This document shows positions 34,347 through 44,149 of a stretch of 64,000 bases of DNA, one piece after another. The translations under genes were made by a program, and so were the position numbers. Under the pieces are notes generated by a model. That model saw only the letters and a program-made list of their open reading frames with translations, was not told where the DNA came from and ran no database searches. Numbering within the stretch: the stretch's first letter is position 1; each line of letters opens with the position of its first letter. Source of the DNA: Thalassolituus maritimus (GTDB lineage Bacteria > Pseudomonadota > Gammaproteobacteria > Pseudomonadales > Oceanobacteraceae). The stretch lies in NCBI RefSeq assembly GCF_900156675.1, contig NZ_FTOH01000005.1:1-64000 (forward strand), read 5' to 3'.

Positions 34347-35756
34347 TTACAGGTCCTTCAACGCCGAAATTGTATCCTGCAGAACCTTCTTAGCATCGCC
34401 TGCCACCATGAGTGAGTTATCACGGATGAAGAGTTCGTTAGGAATACCTGCAAAGCCAGGTGACAGACCACGTTTAACAACAACGACAGTCTTAGCATGG
34501 TGTACATCAAGAATTGGCATACCGAAGATAGGTGAATTCGGATCTTCTGCAGCCGCTGGGTTAACAACGTCGTTCGCACCCAGAACAATCGCAACATCAG
34601 TCTGCGAGAATTCAGGGTTGATCGCGTCCATTTCTACCAGCTGATCGTACGGTACTTCCGCTTCCGCCAGCAGTACGTTCATGTGGCCCGGCATACGACC
34701 GGCAACCGGGTGAATTGCGTATTTAACTTTCGCACCCTGCTTCTCCAGCATACCAGCCAGTTCACGTGTCGCGTGCTGAGCTTGTGCAACCGCCAAACCG
34801 TAACCCGGAACAAATACAACGTTCTGAGCGCCATCAAGCAGCATCGCCAGTTCGTCAGCGGAAGAGAACTTCACTTTGCCTTCGTAGAAAGCATCGTTTT
34901 CTGAACGGCTTACGCCTGAGCTTTCAGACATAGAGCCACCGAACAGAACGTTCGTCAGTGAGCGGTTCATTGCTTTACACATGATGCTAGTGAGGATGAT
35001 ACCGGACGCGCCTACTAAAGAACCGGTTATGATCAGGCCATTATTGCCCAGTACGAAACCCGCAGCTGCACCCGCAAGACCTGAGTATGAGTTCAGCAGT
35101 GCAACCACTACCGGCATGTCAGCGCCACCAATTGGCATTACCAGACAGATACCCAGAATCAGACACAGAACAATCAGACCCGCGATCAGCAGATCAGAGT
35201 TAACAGGATCAACCGCAGCAAAGTAAGCTGCACCCGCCAGCAGAGCTGCCAGGCTCAGTTTTACAATCCACTTGAACAGGCGGACCTGCTTAGCGTCGCC
35301 GATTTTTCCTTTTAGCTTACCAACCGCGATAAAAGAACCGGTCAGAGTCACAGCACCGATCAGAATCGACAGAATAACGGCGATAGACCAATCGTACGTA
35401 GGAACAAACTGACCCATCTCAGCCAGCTTCTGGCTTTCAAGGTAGTTAGCCGATGCCACCAACAGGGATGCACCACCACCGATACCGTTCAATGCAGCAA
35501 CCAGTTCAGGCATGTCTGTCATTGCGACTTTCTTGGCGATAAACGCACCGATTGCACCGCCGATCAGCACACCAATAATGATGTATTCGTAGCTGACAAC
35601 GTTATTGTCGAGCAGCGCAGCAATAATCGCCACCAGCATACCCGTTGCCGACATCTGGTTACCACGAACCGCTGTCTTTGGCTTGGTCATGCCTTTAATG
35701 CCGAGAATAAAGAGTACGGCGGCGACCAGATAACCGATGTTAATTACAGTTTCCAT
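34347..35756 (-). CDS. pntB: NAD(P) transhydrogenase subunit beta
   Basis: A 469-residue protein with about nine N-terminal membrane helices (residues 1-275) forming part of the proton channel, and a C-terminal NADP(H)-binding domain with VFVPGYGLAVAQAQHATRELA, HPVAGRMPGHMNVLLAEA and GANDVVNPAA. With PntAA and PntAB it uses the proton gradient to reduce NADP with NADH, supplying NADPH. It is last in the operon, 14 bp after pntAB, and followed by a strong terminator. All key segments look intact. Confidence 0.95.
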   Translation of the reverse strand: METVINIGYLVAAVLFILGIKGMTKPKTAVRGNQMSATGMLVAIIAALLDNNVVSYEYIIIGVLIGGAIGAFIAKKVAMTDMPELVAALNGIGGGASLLVASANYLESQKLAEMGQFVPTYDWSIAVILSILIGAVTLTGSFIAVGKLKGKIGDAKQVRLFKWIVKLSLAALLAGAAYFAAVDPVNSDLLIAGLIVLCLILGICLVMPIGGADMPVVVALLNSYSGLAGAAAGFVLGNNGLIITGSLVGASGIILTSIMCKAMNRSLTNVLFGGSMSESSGVSRSENDAFYEGKVKFSSADELAMLLDGAQNVVFVPGYGLAVAQAQHATRELAGMLEKQGAKVKYAIHPVAGRMPGHMNVLLAEAEVPYDQLVEMDAINPEFSQTDVAIVLGANDVVNPAAAEDPNSPIFGMPILDVHHAKTVVVVKRGLSPGFAGIPNELFIRDNSLMVAGDAKKVLQDTISALKDL

Positions 35757-35770
35757 GAATTAATCGCCCC

Positions 35771-36055
35771 TTACTTCTTTTTAAACATGTTGAGCATGCG
35801 GTCGGTAACCATAAAGCCCGCCACAATATTGATGGTCGCCAGCGCGATCGCTGCAACACCCAGAACCGTCGACAGGACCGTCGTGTGCTCGCTGCCGCCA
35901 GAACTGATGATGGCACCCACAACAACAATGCCCGAAATAGCGTTAGTACCACTCATAAGCGGCGTGTGCAGAGTTGGCGGTACTTTGTTAATCACTTCCA
36001 CACCAACGAATACAGCCAGCACAAAAATCGTGAGGCTCAGGATAAACATTTCCAT
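35771..36055 (-). CDS. pntAB: NAD(P) transhydrogenase subunit alpha part 2
   Basis: A 94-residue protein made almost wholly of three or four membrane helices (VLAVFVGVEVINKVPPTLHTPLMSGTNAISGIVVVGAI). It corresponds to the C-terminal membrane part of E. coli PntA. The split into a soluble and a membrane alpha protein is the three-subunit form seen in many proteobacteria. It sits 11 bp after pntAA and 14 bp before pntB. Confidence 0.95.
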   Translation of the reverse strand: MEMFILSLTIFVLAVFVGVEVINKVPPTLHTPLMSGTNAISGIVVVGAIISSGGSEHTTVLSTVLGVAAIALATINIVAGFMVTDRMLNMFKKK

Positions 36056-36066
36056 AAGACTACTCC

Positions 36067-37203
36067 TTACGCGTTACCAGCCAGTTGAGCACTGAGCCCT
36101 TCGTGTTTTACTTCACCGTCTTCGGTTACCAGGGTAGCCGCGACGATATCGTCTTCCATATTTACAGACAGTTCACCTTCGTCCGCCATGTTCAGCAGGA
36201 AGGTAGAAATGTTTTTGGTCAGAAGCTGGGAAGCATGCACAGGAACACGACCCGGGTGGTCGGTATAACCGATGATCGTCACGCCATCGAGGTATACTTT
36301 GTCGTTCGCCACAGTGCCTTCGACGTTCCCGCCACGCTCTGCTGCCAGATCGACAATCACTGAACCTTTTTTCATGTAGTGCAGCATGTCTTTGGTGATC
36401 AGACGAGGAGATGGCTTACCTGGAATAGCAGCGGTCGTAATTACCAGATCTGCCTGAGAGATCTTGGTGGTCATCTGCTCACGCTGCTTACGATAAAATT
36501 CTTCTGATTTCTCGCTAGCGTAACCAGAGCTGTTGCCTTCTTCCGTTTCAAGGTCGAATTCAACGAATTTAGCGCCCAGAGATTCAACCTGCTCACGTAC
36601 TTCGGCACGCGTATCGTACGCTTCTACAACAGCACCCAGACGACGGGCAGTAGAAATAGCCATCAGACCGGCAACACCTGCACCGATGATGAATACTTTA
36701 GCCGGGTGGATGGTGCCCGCTGCAGTCATCAGCATCGGGAAATACTGAGGCAGAGCCATAGCGCCGGTCAGTACAGAACGGTAACCGCTGATTGCACCCA
36801 TCGAGCTGAGTACGTCCATAGACTGTGCACGGGTTGTACGTGGAATAAATTCCAGAGCGAAAGAGCGTACTTTCTGTGCCGCCAGCTTTTCTACCATTGG
36901 CAGATTAAACCAGGCGTCCATCAGGCAGATCAGCGTGCTGTTTTCTTTCAGCAGAGGCAGCTCTTCTTCCTGAGGGTTGCGCACTTTCAGAATAATATCG
37001 GCTTGCTCATAAAGAGACTCTGCAGACGGGGCAATGCTTGCACCGCATGCACGATATTCTTCGTCACCAAAGTGTGCGCCATCGCCTGCACCCTCCTGAA
37101 CAACGACTGAAAAGCCTTTGTCCAGTAGTGCCTGTATACCCGAAGGTATAATGGCAACCCGGGCTTCCCCAGGATAAATTTCCTTAGGTACACCAATCAG
37201 CAT
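36067..37203 (-). CDS. pntAA: NAD(P) transhydrogenase subunit alpha part 1
   Basis: A 378-residue soluble NAD(H)-binding subunit from the ATG at 37201-37203 with AGGAG upstream; the longer frame adds only leader sequence. It starts MLIGVPKEIYPGEARVA, has the alanine-dehydrogenase-like fold, and carries the Rossmann motif VFIIGAGVAGLMAISTARRLGAVVEAYD. There is no membrane segment, because that part is encoded by pntAB. It is the first gene of the operon. Confidence 0.95.
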   Translation of the reverse strand: MLIGVPKEIYPGEARVAIIPSGIQALLDKGFSVVVQEGAGDGAHFGDEEYRACGASIAPSAESLYEQADIILKVRNPQEEELPLLKENSTLICLMDAWFNLPMVEKLAAQKVRSFALEFIPRTTRAQSMDVLSSMGAISGYRSVLTGAMALPQYFPMLMTAAGTIHPAKVFIIGAGVAGLMAISTARRLGAVVEAYDTRAEVREQVESLGAKFVEFDLETEEGNSSGYASEKSEEFYRKQREQMTTKISQADLVITTAAIPGKPSPRLITKDMLHYMKKGSVIVDLAAERGGNVEGTVANDKVYLDGVTIIGYTDHPGRVPVHASQLLTKNISTFLLNMADEGELSVNMEDDIVAATLVTEDGEVKHEGLSAQLAGNA

Positions 37204-37258
37204 GGTTAGTACTCCTGTTAATTTAAATTTAAAGTCTGAAGTTTTTAAAACAAACAAG

Positions 37259-37301
37259 AGCCGCCTGCGGTCAGGTTACTGACTGCATAAGCGGCTTTTT
37301 T
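37259..37301. terminator. Hairpin between mqo and pntAA
   Basis: AGCCGC and GCGGCT form the outer stem, and GTCAG/CTGAC an inner one. Six T follow on the plus strand, and a broken T-run (CTTGTTTGTTTT) on the minus strand. It probably ends the mqo transcript, which reads on the minus strand. Confidence 0.55.
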
Positions 37302-37333
37302 GTAAATATGGAATTAACTACATGAAACGTCTG

Positions 37334-38884
37334 TCAGCCAAAGGAACGGCGTTGCTCCTGTCGTTCCTGGTGGTGAGTTTCGCCTGAGGTCTCCTTGCCG
37401 GCGACTGCCTGCAACCCCAGAGTAGTCAGAGTATGACGACGAATATCCTGCAGCAGATGTGCGTTATCTACCAAAGATTCACCGTAAGAAGGCACCAGAG
37501 CCTTCAGTTTTGATTTCCAACCACCGTCCATACGCATACGGAAACAGCGCTCTAATACTTCGATCATAGCCTGGGCAGCCACGGATGCACCCGGAGATGC
37601 ACCCAGTAACGCAGCCAGAGTACCGTCTTCAGCAGCAACCAGTTCGGTGCCGAACTCAAGCTTGCCACGGCCTTTTTCATCTTTCTTAATAATCTGCACG
37701 CGCTGACCAGCATGTGCCAGCGTCCAGTCCTCTGCTTTAGCAGAAGGCAGGTATTGTTGGAGTGTTGCAACACGGTCTTTGTGTGACTGCATTACCTCGC
37801 TAATCAGATAGCGGGTCAGATCCATGTTATTCAGGCCTACGTCGATCATGGGTTTCAGATTATTAGCGCTGACGGATTTTAACAGATCTAGACGTGATCC
37901 TGCCTTAAGAAATTGCGTTGTGAACCCAGCATATGGCCCGAACAACAATGCAGGTTTGCCATTAATGATACGTGTGTCGAGGTGTGGCACCGACATAGGA
38001 GGTGCTCCAATGGCTGCTTTGCCATACACCTTAGCATGGTGTTGCTTAATAACGTCTTCGTTCTGACAGACCAGCCACTGGCCTGATACAGGAAAGCCGC
38101 CGTAGCCTTTGCTTTCAGGAATATCTGACTTCTGCAGCAGCGGTAACGCACCACCACCAGCACCCAGGAATACAAATCCTGCCGTGATCGCTTCTTTCTT
38201 ACCTGTGCTGCGATTTTTGATAGTAACGTGCCAGTTGTTGCCGCCGTTCTTTTTCAGTGCGGTAACTTCATGGCCAAGACGCAGGTCAAAACCATTTTGC
38301 TTTTCCAGGCTGGCGACCATGTTGCGGGTAAGAGAACCGAAATCAACGTCAGCACCGTAAGCAACGCGTGTCGCTGCAACAGGCTCGCCGTCAACGCGCT
38401 CACCCATCACGAGTGGCATCCACTCAGTCAGGGTCCGAGTATCTTCGCTGTACTCAATGTCAGCAAACAAGTGGTGGTCTTTCAGCTTTTCGTAGCGCTT
38501 GCGCAGAAACTCAACATTCTCTTTGCCCCAGACAAAGCTGATATGCGGCGTTGAATTAATAAATTGATCGGGGGATGGCAAGTCGCCAGATTCGACGAGA
38601 GACGACCACAGCTGCTGTGAAATCTCGTAATTGGCATTGATAGTGAGCGCGCGTTCGATTGCAACGTCGCCATCGGCACTCTGAGGTGTGTAATTGAGTT
38701 CGCAGTAGCCCGCGTGACCCGTACCGGCGTTATTCCAGCCGTCAGTACTTTCGGCTGCAACCTGATCCAGGCGCTCTACCATCAGGATATTCAACGAAGA
38801 ATCCAGTTTCTTTAGTAATGTCGCCAGTGTTGTGCTCATTACGCCACTGCCCACGAGCAGTGCATCTACTTTATTCGTTGCCAT
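37334..38884 (-). CDS. mqo: Malate:quinone oxidoreductase
   Basis: A 516-residue FAD-dependent, membrane-associated enzyme. It has the FAD motif DALLVGSGVMSTTLATLLKKLD, then GWNNAGTGHAGYCELNYTP and PHISFVWG, all typical of Mqo. It oxidises malate to oxaloacetate and passes electrons to quinone, an alternative to NAD-linked malate dehydrogenase in the TCA cycle. The C-terminal tail (about 500-516) is rich in Gln, Glu, Arg and His. It is transcribed alone, with a palindrome about 150 bp upstream. Confidence 0.95.
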   Translation of the reverse strand: MATNKVDALLVGSGVMSTTLATLLKKLDSSLNILMVERLDQVAAESTDGWNNAGTGHAGYCELNYTPQSADGDVAIERALTINANYEISQQLWSSLVESGDLPSPDQFINSTPHISFVWGKENVEFLRKRYEKLKDHHLFADIEYSEDTRTLTEWMPLVMGERVDGEPVAATRVAYGADVDFGSLTRNMVASLEKQNGFDLRLGHEVTALKKNGGNNWHVTIKNRSTGKKEAITAGFVFLGAGGGALPLLQKSDIPESKGYGGFPVSGQWLVCQNEDVIKQHHAKVYGKAAIGAPPMSVPHLDTRIINGKPALLFGPYAGFTTQFLKAGSRLDLLKSVSANNLKPMIDVGLNNMDLTRYLISEVMQSHKDRVATLQQYLPSAKAEDWTLAHAGQRVQIIKKDEKGRGKLEFGTELVAAEDGTLAALLGASPGASVAAQAMIEVLERCFRMRMDGGWKSKLKALVPSYGESLVDNAHLLQDIRRHTLTTLGLQAVAGKETSGETHHQERQEQRRSFG

Positions 38885-39032
38885 CTTGATTTCTCCAGTA
38901 GGCGAAGATCATATTGTCCGATTAGCGCGGGTGTGCGCAGTGACTGCCGGGCTTGTGGCCCTGACTGTCTTAATATGTGCCTATGATACAACGAACGCTG
39001 AGAAGCTAATCTGTATAGTTTTTTATTATAAG

Positions 39033-39050
39033 TATAAGCTATAGCTTATA
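39033..39050. promoter_or_regulatory. Perfect 18-bp palindrome upstream of mqo
   Basis: TATAAGCTATAGCTTATA reads the same on both strands. It lies in the 255-bp gap between mqo (start 38884) and the next gene's stop (39140), embedded in AT-rich sequence. It is a candidate operator or hairpin; I cannot name the factor. Confidence 0.4.
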
Positions 39051-39139
39051 GATAAATGTTTGCGTATCCATACGGGTTATACGAAAGTCAGGTTGTGGAC
39101 AAGCGGCAGCCTTACCCTGCCGCGGAGAAAAGAGGGTAT

Positions 39140-40669
39140 TCAGGACGCCTCGGCAACACCTTCTGTCGGTGGGTGGAAGCCTTCCTTGCCGTATAACTCT
39201 GACAACAATCTTGCCTCGCCATTCGGCTGCACCATACGCGCATGATGCCGCTGTAACTGGCGTGGGTCTTCAACACCGCAGCTGTGTGCGATGACACCGA
39301 CTTCGTTAACAAGAGTACGGGCAAAGTGAGCGACTCGCTCCGCCTTGTCTGTCGGAACCAGACCTCGCTGCAACCTGGGGTCGTGGGTTGTGATACCGGT
39401 CGGACAGGTATTTTTATTGCACTGCAGAGCCTGAATGCAGCCCAGTGCGAACATAAAGCCGCGTGCCGACGTTACAAAGTCTGCACCGACACAGATTGCC
39501 CAGGCCACCCGGTCGGGCGTGATCAGTTTGCCTGAGGCTATAACTTTTATCCGTGGACGTAATTCGAATTCATCGAGGGTGTCCACCAGCATAGGGAGCG
39601 CCTGAGCCAGCGGAAGACCCATGTAATCGATTAACGATTGGGGTGCCGCGCCGGTACCACCCTCAGCGCCATCTAAGGTAATAAAGTCAGGCGCACTGTC
39701 TTTGCCGCGCAGATGAATCTCACGACACAGGTCCCGTATCCAATCATTGCCCCCCAGTACGACTTTAAACCCAGTAGGCTTACCCGTAATGTCGCGCACA
39801 TGGTTAATCATATCGAGCAGATCACTGACCGAGCGGACTTCCGGCTGGCCATTAGGACTGATTGAGTCCTCCCCAACCGGGATATGTCGGATCGCTGCAA
39901 TCTCTTCGCCGACTTTGGCGCCGGGCAGAATACCGCCTTTTCCGGGCTTGGCCCCCTGGCTCAGTTTGATTTCAAACATTTTTACCTGAGGACGATGTGC
40001 GATTTCTATCAGCTTTTCGTCGTCCAGCGAGCCGTCTTCTTTCCGTACTCCGTACTTCGCGGTGCCAATCTGAAATACGATGTCGCAATCGCCTTCGAGG
40101 TGATACGGCGATAAGCCACCCTCACCGGTGTTCATCCAGCAGCCCGCTTTCTTCGCGCCCCGTGACAGCGCTTGTACCGCTGGTTTAGACAATGCGCCGT
40201 AGCTCATACCAGAAATATTTATCAGCGAGCTGGTGCTGTATGGGTTACGACAGTTTTTACCTATGGTGAGAACCTGAGACTCGCTCAGGTCTTTGCTTAA
40301 TGAAGGAAATGGGCTGTTAACGAACATCACGGTACCGGCGGTATCCAGACGCCGGGTCGAACCAAAAGCCACCGTCGTACTCAGGTTCTTGGCTGCACGA
40401 TACACCCAGCTACGATCTGCCCGGTTAAACGGCATTTCTTCGCGGTCCATAGCGAAAAAATACTGGCGAAAGAATTCTCCAAGGTGCTCGAACCTGTAAC
40501 GGAAGCGTCCGATGACCGGAAAATTCCGGCGCACCGTGTGCTGAGTCTGAATGCGATCAGATACATAGGCCCAGAGAAACCAGAGCGTACCGAGTAGAAG
40601 CCCACCCAGAAAGAGCGCTAACAGAGCAAGAACGCCCCAGGCGGCGGCATAAAAAATATCATCGGTCAT
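39140..40669 (-). CDS. FMN-binding glutamate synthase-family protein with membrane anchor
   Basis: A 509-residue protein from the ATG at 40667-40669 (AGGAGA upstream). One or two membrane helices cover residues 3-35. The glutamate synthase central/FMN barrel domain runs from about 70 to 480, with NISGMSYGALSKPAVQALSRGAKKAGCWMNTGEGG, LSQGAKPGKGGILPGAKV and the Cys-containing ALQCNKNTCPTGI region for an Fe-S centre. Amidotransferase and NADPH parts are missing, so it is not a complete glutamate synthase. Related stand-alone proteins have no firm role. It is transcribed alone. Confidence 0.88.
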   Translation of the reverse strand: MTDDIFYAAAWGVLALLALFLGGLLLGTLWFLWAYVSDRIQTQHTVRRNFPVIGRFRYRFEHLGEFFRQYFFAMDREEMPFNRADRSWVYRAAKNLSTTVAFGSTRRLDTAGTVMFVNSPFPSLSKDLSESQVLTIGKNCRNPYSTSSLINISGMSYGALSKPAVQALSRGAKKAGCWMNTGEGGLSPYHLEGDCDIVFQIGTAKYGVRKEDGSLDDEKLIEIAHRPQVKMFEIKLSQGAKPGKGGILPGAKVGEEIAAIRHIPVGEDSISPNGQPEVRSVSDLLDMINHVRDITGKPTGFKVVLGGNDWIRDLCREIHLRGKDSAPDFITLDGAEGGTGAAPQSLIDYMGLPLAQALPMLVDTLDEFELRPRIKVIASGKLITPDRVAWAICVGADFVTSARGFMFALGCIQALQCNKNTCPTGITTHDPRLQRGLVPTDKAERVAHFARTLVNEVGVIAHSCGVEDPRQLQRHHARMVQPNGEARLLSELYGKEGFHPPTEGVAEAS

Positions 40670-40791
40670 GCAGAATCTCCTGTGTCTCCGCACAGGGTAA
40701 AACAGTCTGCTGAGTCGTAAAAGTCACTTCATCAACAATCTTGATGGGACAGAGAGTTATCCTTGAGTAAGCTCAAATCAAAGGCATAAAA

Positions 40792-40813
40792 AAAGCAGCC
40801 CGAGGGCTGCTTT
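40792..40813 (-). terminator. Rho-independent terminator
   Basis: AAAGCAGCC, a four-base loop, GGCTGCTTT, with seven T following on the minus strand, 35 bp after the stop of the small gene at 40848-41177. Confidence 0.9.
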
Positions 40814-40847
40814 CTGGTGCTGTGGCATGGCCAACTTAACCCCGGCT

Positions 40848-41177
40848 TCATGCCATTGGGGTGATGTTCTTTACGTTCTTCGCGGTGAAATAAGCGAATC
40901 CACCATCGATATCTCCCACCTCGACCCGATTTGGCGCCAGAGGTGAGCTTTTAATCGCTGCAATATACAACCCTTTGCTGGCGACAAGGTTTTTGTCGAC
41001 GTCATTAAAATGGGGTTGTGAGAAAGCAAACGTCTTACGTTCACAACCTCGTTCCAGTGTGAGAATCAGCTGAGCATCTGCAAGATCCGATGCACGTGAA
41101 AAGTTTACGTAACTCACCTGATAACTCTGATCGAATTCAAAAAGGTACTGATCGAGTGTCTGACGGCTGATGCTCAT
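40848..41177 (-). CDS. Conserved-looking small soluble protein, function unknown
   Basis: A 109-residue protein I do not recognise. It lacks a signal peptide and membrane helices, and looks alpha/beta, with segments such as FDQSYQVSYVNFSRASDLADAQLILTLERGCERKTFAF and LYIAAIKSS. It has its own strong terminator and a 227-bp upstream gap, which supports a real single-gene unit. The start codon lacks a strong ribosome binding site. No light-type operator pair was seen upstream, only one isolated TGTACA near 41211. Confidence 0.7.
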   Translation of the reverse strand: MSISRQTLDQYLFEFDQSYQVSYVNFSRASDLADAQLILTLERGCERKTFAFSQPHFNDVDKNLVASKGLYIAAIKSSPLAPNRVEVGDIDGGFAYFTAKNVKNITPMA

Positions 41178-41404
41178 GATGCTTATTACCTGTAGCAGTT
41201 CTGTCTGTGTACAGTCTTAGGTTTAGCTGGCGACGGGCGCCTTTTCCATCGCGGATAACAGAAAACTACACGAAACTTCCGGGTGTCATTTTTCCGTGTT
41301 TTCAGCATGAATGAAGAGAACAAATGGGAAAGTAAAGGTAGGAATGCTACCTATGACAGGTGTCAATTATCCGTTCTGATTCACACCCCGTTACGCGGCT
41401 GAGA

Positions 41405-42310
41405 TTACCACTCAGCGGCGACGACCTCTAATGCCTGGCTTAAATTGGGGTATTGGAATGAGAACCCACCCGTCGTCAGTGCGGTAGGCAGTACCTTCTG
41501 CCCTTGCAGCAATAACTCCGACATTTCACCAAACACCATGCCTGCGGCAAATGCCGGCATGGGAAACAACGTCGGACGATGCAGCGCGTTTCCGAGCGCA
41601 CGGGTGAACTCTCTGTTGGTCGCAGGGTATGGAGCCGTCATATTTACTGCACCACTCAGAGAATGCTCAGTAATGAAGTCCAGCGCACGGATGTAGTCAT
41701 CCCGGTGAATCCATGAAATCACCTGATCACCAGACCCGATAACACCTCCCAGCCCTAAACTGAAGGGTAACCACATCCGCTTTAACATGCCGCCGTGCTG
41801 ACCCAATACAATGCCGGTGCGCAACCAAACGACACGCTCAGAGATCTCCTGAAGAGCATCGGCAGCCTGCTCCCAGTCGATGCAAAGACTGGCAGAAAAA
41901 CCGGTGCCAGGCGCAGATGACTCATTAAATGAAGGCGTCGAGCCGGAAACGCTACCGTAGTAACCGACTGCAGAACCTGACAACACCAACTCAAACTGCT
42001 GCCCTGAAGACTTCGCCCAACGCACAAGACTTTCGGTTAAGGTCACACGGCTGGCCCTGAGCTCAGCTTTGCGTGACTCACTCCAACGTTTATCGGCGAT
42101 GCCTTCCCCTGCAAGATTCACGACCCAGTCGATTTTGTCAGTTACTTCTGAGAAATCTTTGACAAAATTTATTTCATTACCGAGACGTCTCGCACCTCTG
42201 GCTGGGTCGCGGGTCAGAACGGTAATTCTGTGCCCGTACGATAGCCAGTGGGGTACCAGCTTTGAACCAATAAATCCGGTGCCACCTGTGATCAGGATAC
42301 GTTTGCTCAT
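41405..42310 (-). CDS. TIGR01777 (YfcH-like) NAD(P)-dependent epimerase family protein
   Basis: A 301-residue protein. It has the Rossmann motif ILITGGTGFIGSKLVPHWLSYGHRITVLTR, WVVNLAGEGIADKRWSESRK, and a C-terminal DUF1731 segment (QKVLPTALTTGGFSFQYPNLSQAL). This extended short-chain dehydrogenase subfamily is widespread and mostly uncharacterised. Members often occur near photolyase or light-response genes, and this one lies 14 kb from photolyase genes on either side. It is 50 bp after the acyl-CoA dehydrogenase stop on the same strand, so it may be co-transcribed from that gene's promoter, which abuts a light-type operator. Confidence 0.9.
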   Translation of the reverse strand: MSKRILITGGTGFIGSKLVPHWLSYGHRITVLTRDPARGARRLGNEINFVKDFSEVTDKIDWVVNLAGEGIADKRWSESRKAELRASRVTLTESLVRWAKSSGQQFELVLSGSAVGYYGSVSGSTPSFNESSAPGTGFSASLCIDWEQAADALQEISERVVWLRTGIVLGQHGGMLKRMWLPFSLGLGGVIGSGDQVISWIHRDDYIRALDFITEHSLSGAVNMTAPYPATNREFTRALGNALHRPTLFPMPAFAAGMVFGEMSELLLQGQKVLPTALTTGGFSFQYPNLSQALEVVAAEW

Positions 42311-42360
42311 AGCTTTAATCTCCCGGCCGCAGTGGCCACCTGATTTACCGTTTCCGCCAA

Positions 42361-44130
42361 TCAGAATTGATCAGCAGTCATGCCCATCAGACTGTCTTTA
42401 CCCGTTTCGATTTCAGCCAGCAATGACAAAGTCTGCGGTAACAGCTTATGCATGTAGAAAGCAGCAGTCTCTTTCTTAGCAGCATAGAAATCGGTCTCGG
42501 TCGACCCGTCTGCAAGTGCCTGCTCTGCGGTTGCCACCATACGACTCCAGAAATAAGCAATCGCCGTGAGTGCAAACAGACGCAGGTATGGCGTTGCAGC
42601 AGAGCCTGCCTGCTCGCGGTCACCCATACCGTTCTGCATCAGCCACATTGTTGCTTTCTGCAGGCGACCCGTTGCTGCTTTCAACTCATCGCCGAAAGGT
42701 ACTCCGCCTTCAGTTTTGATGTAGTTATCCAGCATAGCGAAGAAGCTCTTCACTGCACGGCCACCGGCGTGACCCAGCTTACGGCCTACAAGGTCGAGTG
42801 CCTGGATACCGTTGGTGCCCTCGTAGATACGGGTAATGCGCGAATCACGTACGAACTGCTCTACTGGCCAATCCTGAGTGAAACCAGAGCCCCCCATAAG
42901 CTGCAAGCCATCGTTTGCGCAGAAGAAACCTTCATCCGTCAGGAATGCCTTAACGATAGGTGTGAGCAGCTGCACCATATCATCGGCCTGCTGGCGCTCT
43001 TCCTCAGTCGCTGCTTTGTGTGCGATATCGAGCTGCATCGAAGTAAAGTAAGCCAGTGCGCGGCCGCCCTCAATGGTTGCTTTCTGACGCAACAACATAC
43101 GACGCACGTCAGGGTGAACAATAATTGGATCTGCCGCTTTCTCCGGAGCTTGTGGGCCGGCAAGGGAGCGAGACTGCAAACGTTCTTTAGCGAAATCACG
43201 TGATACCTGATAAGCCGCCTCAGCAATGCCCAGCCCCTGGAGACCCACCATCAGGCGTGCGCTGTTCATCATCACGAACATAGCCTGCAAACCTTTGTGT
43301 GGCTCACCGATCAGCCAGCCTTTAGCACCTTCGAAGTTCATCACACATGTCGCGGATGCCTTAATCCCCATCTTGTGCTCAAGGCCACCGCAGAACGCAG
43401 GGTTGCGTGAGCCGTCGTCCAGGAATTTAGGCACCAGGAACAAAGAAATGCCTTTAGAGCCACCCGGAGCATCAGGCAGCTTGGCCAGCACCAGGTGAAC
43501 GATGTTATCCACGAGGTCGTGCTCGCCGCCTGTAATCCAGATTTTGTTACCTGTGATCGCGTAGGAGCCGTCAGCCTGAGGCTCGGCTTTGGTACGAATC
43601 AGACCGAGGTCAGTACCACACTGAGGCTCAGTCAGACACATGGTGCCCGACCATTCACCGCTGATCAGTTTAGGCAGATACTTTTCCTTTAGCTCATCGG
43701 AACCGTAACTGGTCAGAGCGTTAACAGCACCGTGCGTCAGGCCTGGGTACATGCCAAGCGACAGGTTAGCTGAGCAGACCATTTCTTCGGCCAGCGTGTT
43801 CAGTGTGTGCGGCAGGCCCTGACCGCCGTACTCCACTGGGCCTGCAAGCGCTGTCCAACCGGCTTCGGCAAACTGACGATATGCGTCTGGGAAACCTTCT
43901 GGGGTTTTGACCGTTTTGCTTTCGGTGTCGTAGTGACAACCTTCGCGATCACCTGACGTATTCAGCGGCGCTAGTACGTTCTCGGCCAGCTTGGCACCCT
44001 CAGTCAGCATCGCATCCATAATTTCTCGCGTTGCATCCTCGCATCCCGGAAGTTCCGGCAAAACAGTGTCGCCGTTCAGTACCTCGTAAAGTACAAACTG
44101 CATCTCACGGAGTGGAGCACGATAAGTCAT
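42361..44130 (-). CDS. Acyl-CoA dehydrogenase, paralogue of 25485-27269
   Basis: A 589-residue enzyme of the same long acyl-CoA dehydrogenase branch as the one at 25485-27269. It shares motifs such as MCLTEPQCGTDLGLIRTKAEPQADGSYAI and RITRIYEGTNGIQALDLVGRK (catalytic Glu region). It oxidises an acyl-CoA to the enoyl-CoA; chain length is not predictable. Its ATG is only 20 bp from a light-type operator (44150-44193) shared with the divergent flavoprotein gene, so light or stress control is possible. The SDR gene follows it. Confidence 0.92.
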   Translation of the reverse strand: MTYRAPLREMQFVLYEVLNGDTVLPELPGCEDATREIMDAMLTEGAKLAENVLAPLNTSGDREGCHYDTESKTVKTPEGFPDAYRQFAEAGWTALAGPVEYGGQGLPHTLNTLAEEMVCSANLSLGMYPGLTHGAVNALTSYGSDELKEKYLPKLISGEWSGTMCLTEPQCGTDLGLIRTKAEPQADGSYAITGNKIWITGGEHDLVDNIVHLVLAKLPDAPGGSKGISLFLVPKFLDDGSRNPAFCGGLEHKMGIKASATCVMNFEGAKGWLIGEPHKGLQAMFVMMNSARLMVGLQGLGIAEAAYQVSRDFAKERLQSRSLAGPQAPEKAADPIIVHPDVRRMLLRQKATIEGGRALAYFTSMQLDIAHKAATEEERQQADDMVQLLTPIVKAFLTDEGFFCANDGLQLMGGSGFTQDWPVEQFVRDSRITRIYEGTNGIQALDLVGRKLGHAGGRAVKSFFAMLDNYIKTEGGVPFGDELKAATGRLQKATMWLMQNGMGDREQAGSAATPYLRLFALTAIAYFWSRMVATAEQALADGSTETDFYAAKKETAAFYMHKLLPQTLSLLAEIETGKDSLMGMTADQF

Positions 44131-44149
44131 GGTATTTCCTCAACATCAA

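Noticed and set aside
42448-43203. A 251-codon plus-strand frame opposite the acyl-CoA dehydrogenase
   Set aside because: It is the shadow of a strongly conserved enzyme on the other strand; it is Cys- and His-rich with no recognisable domain.
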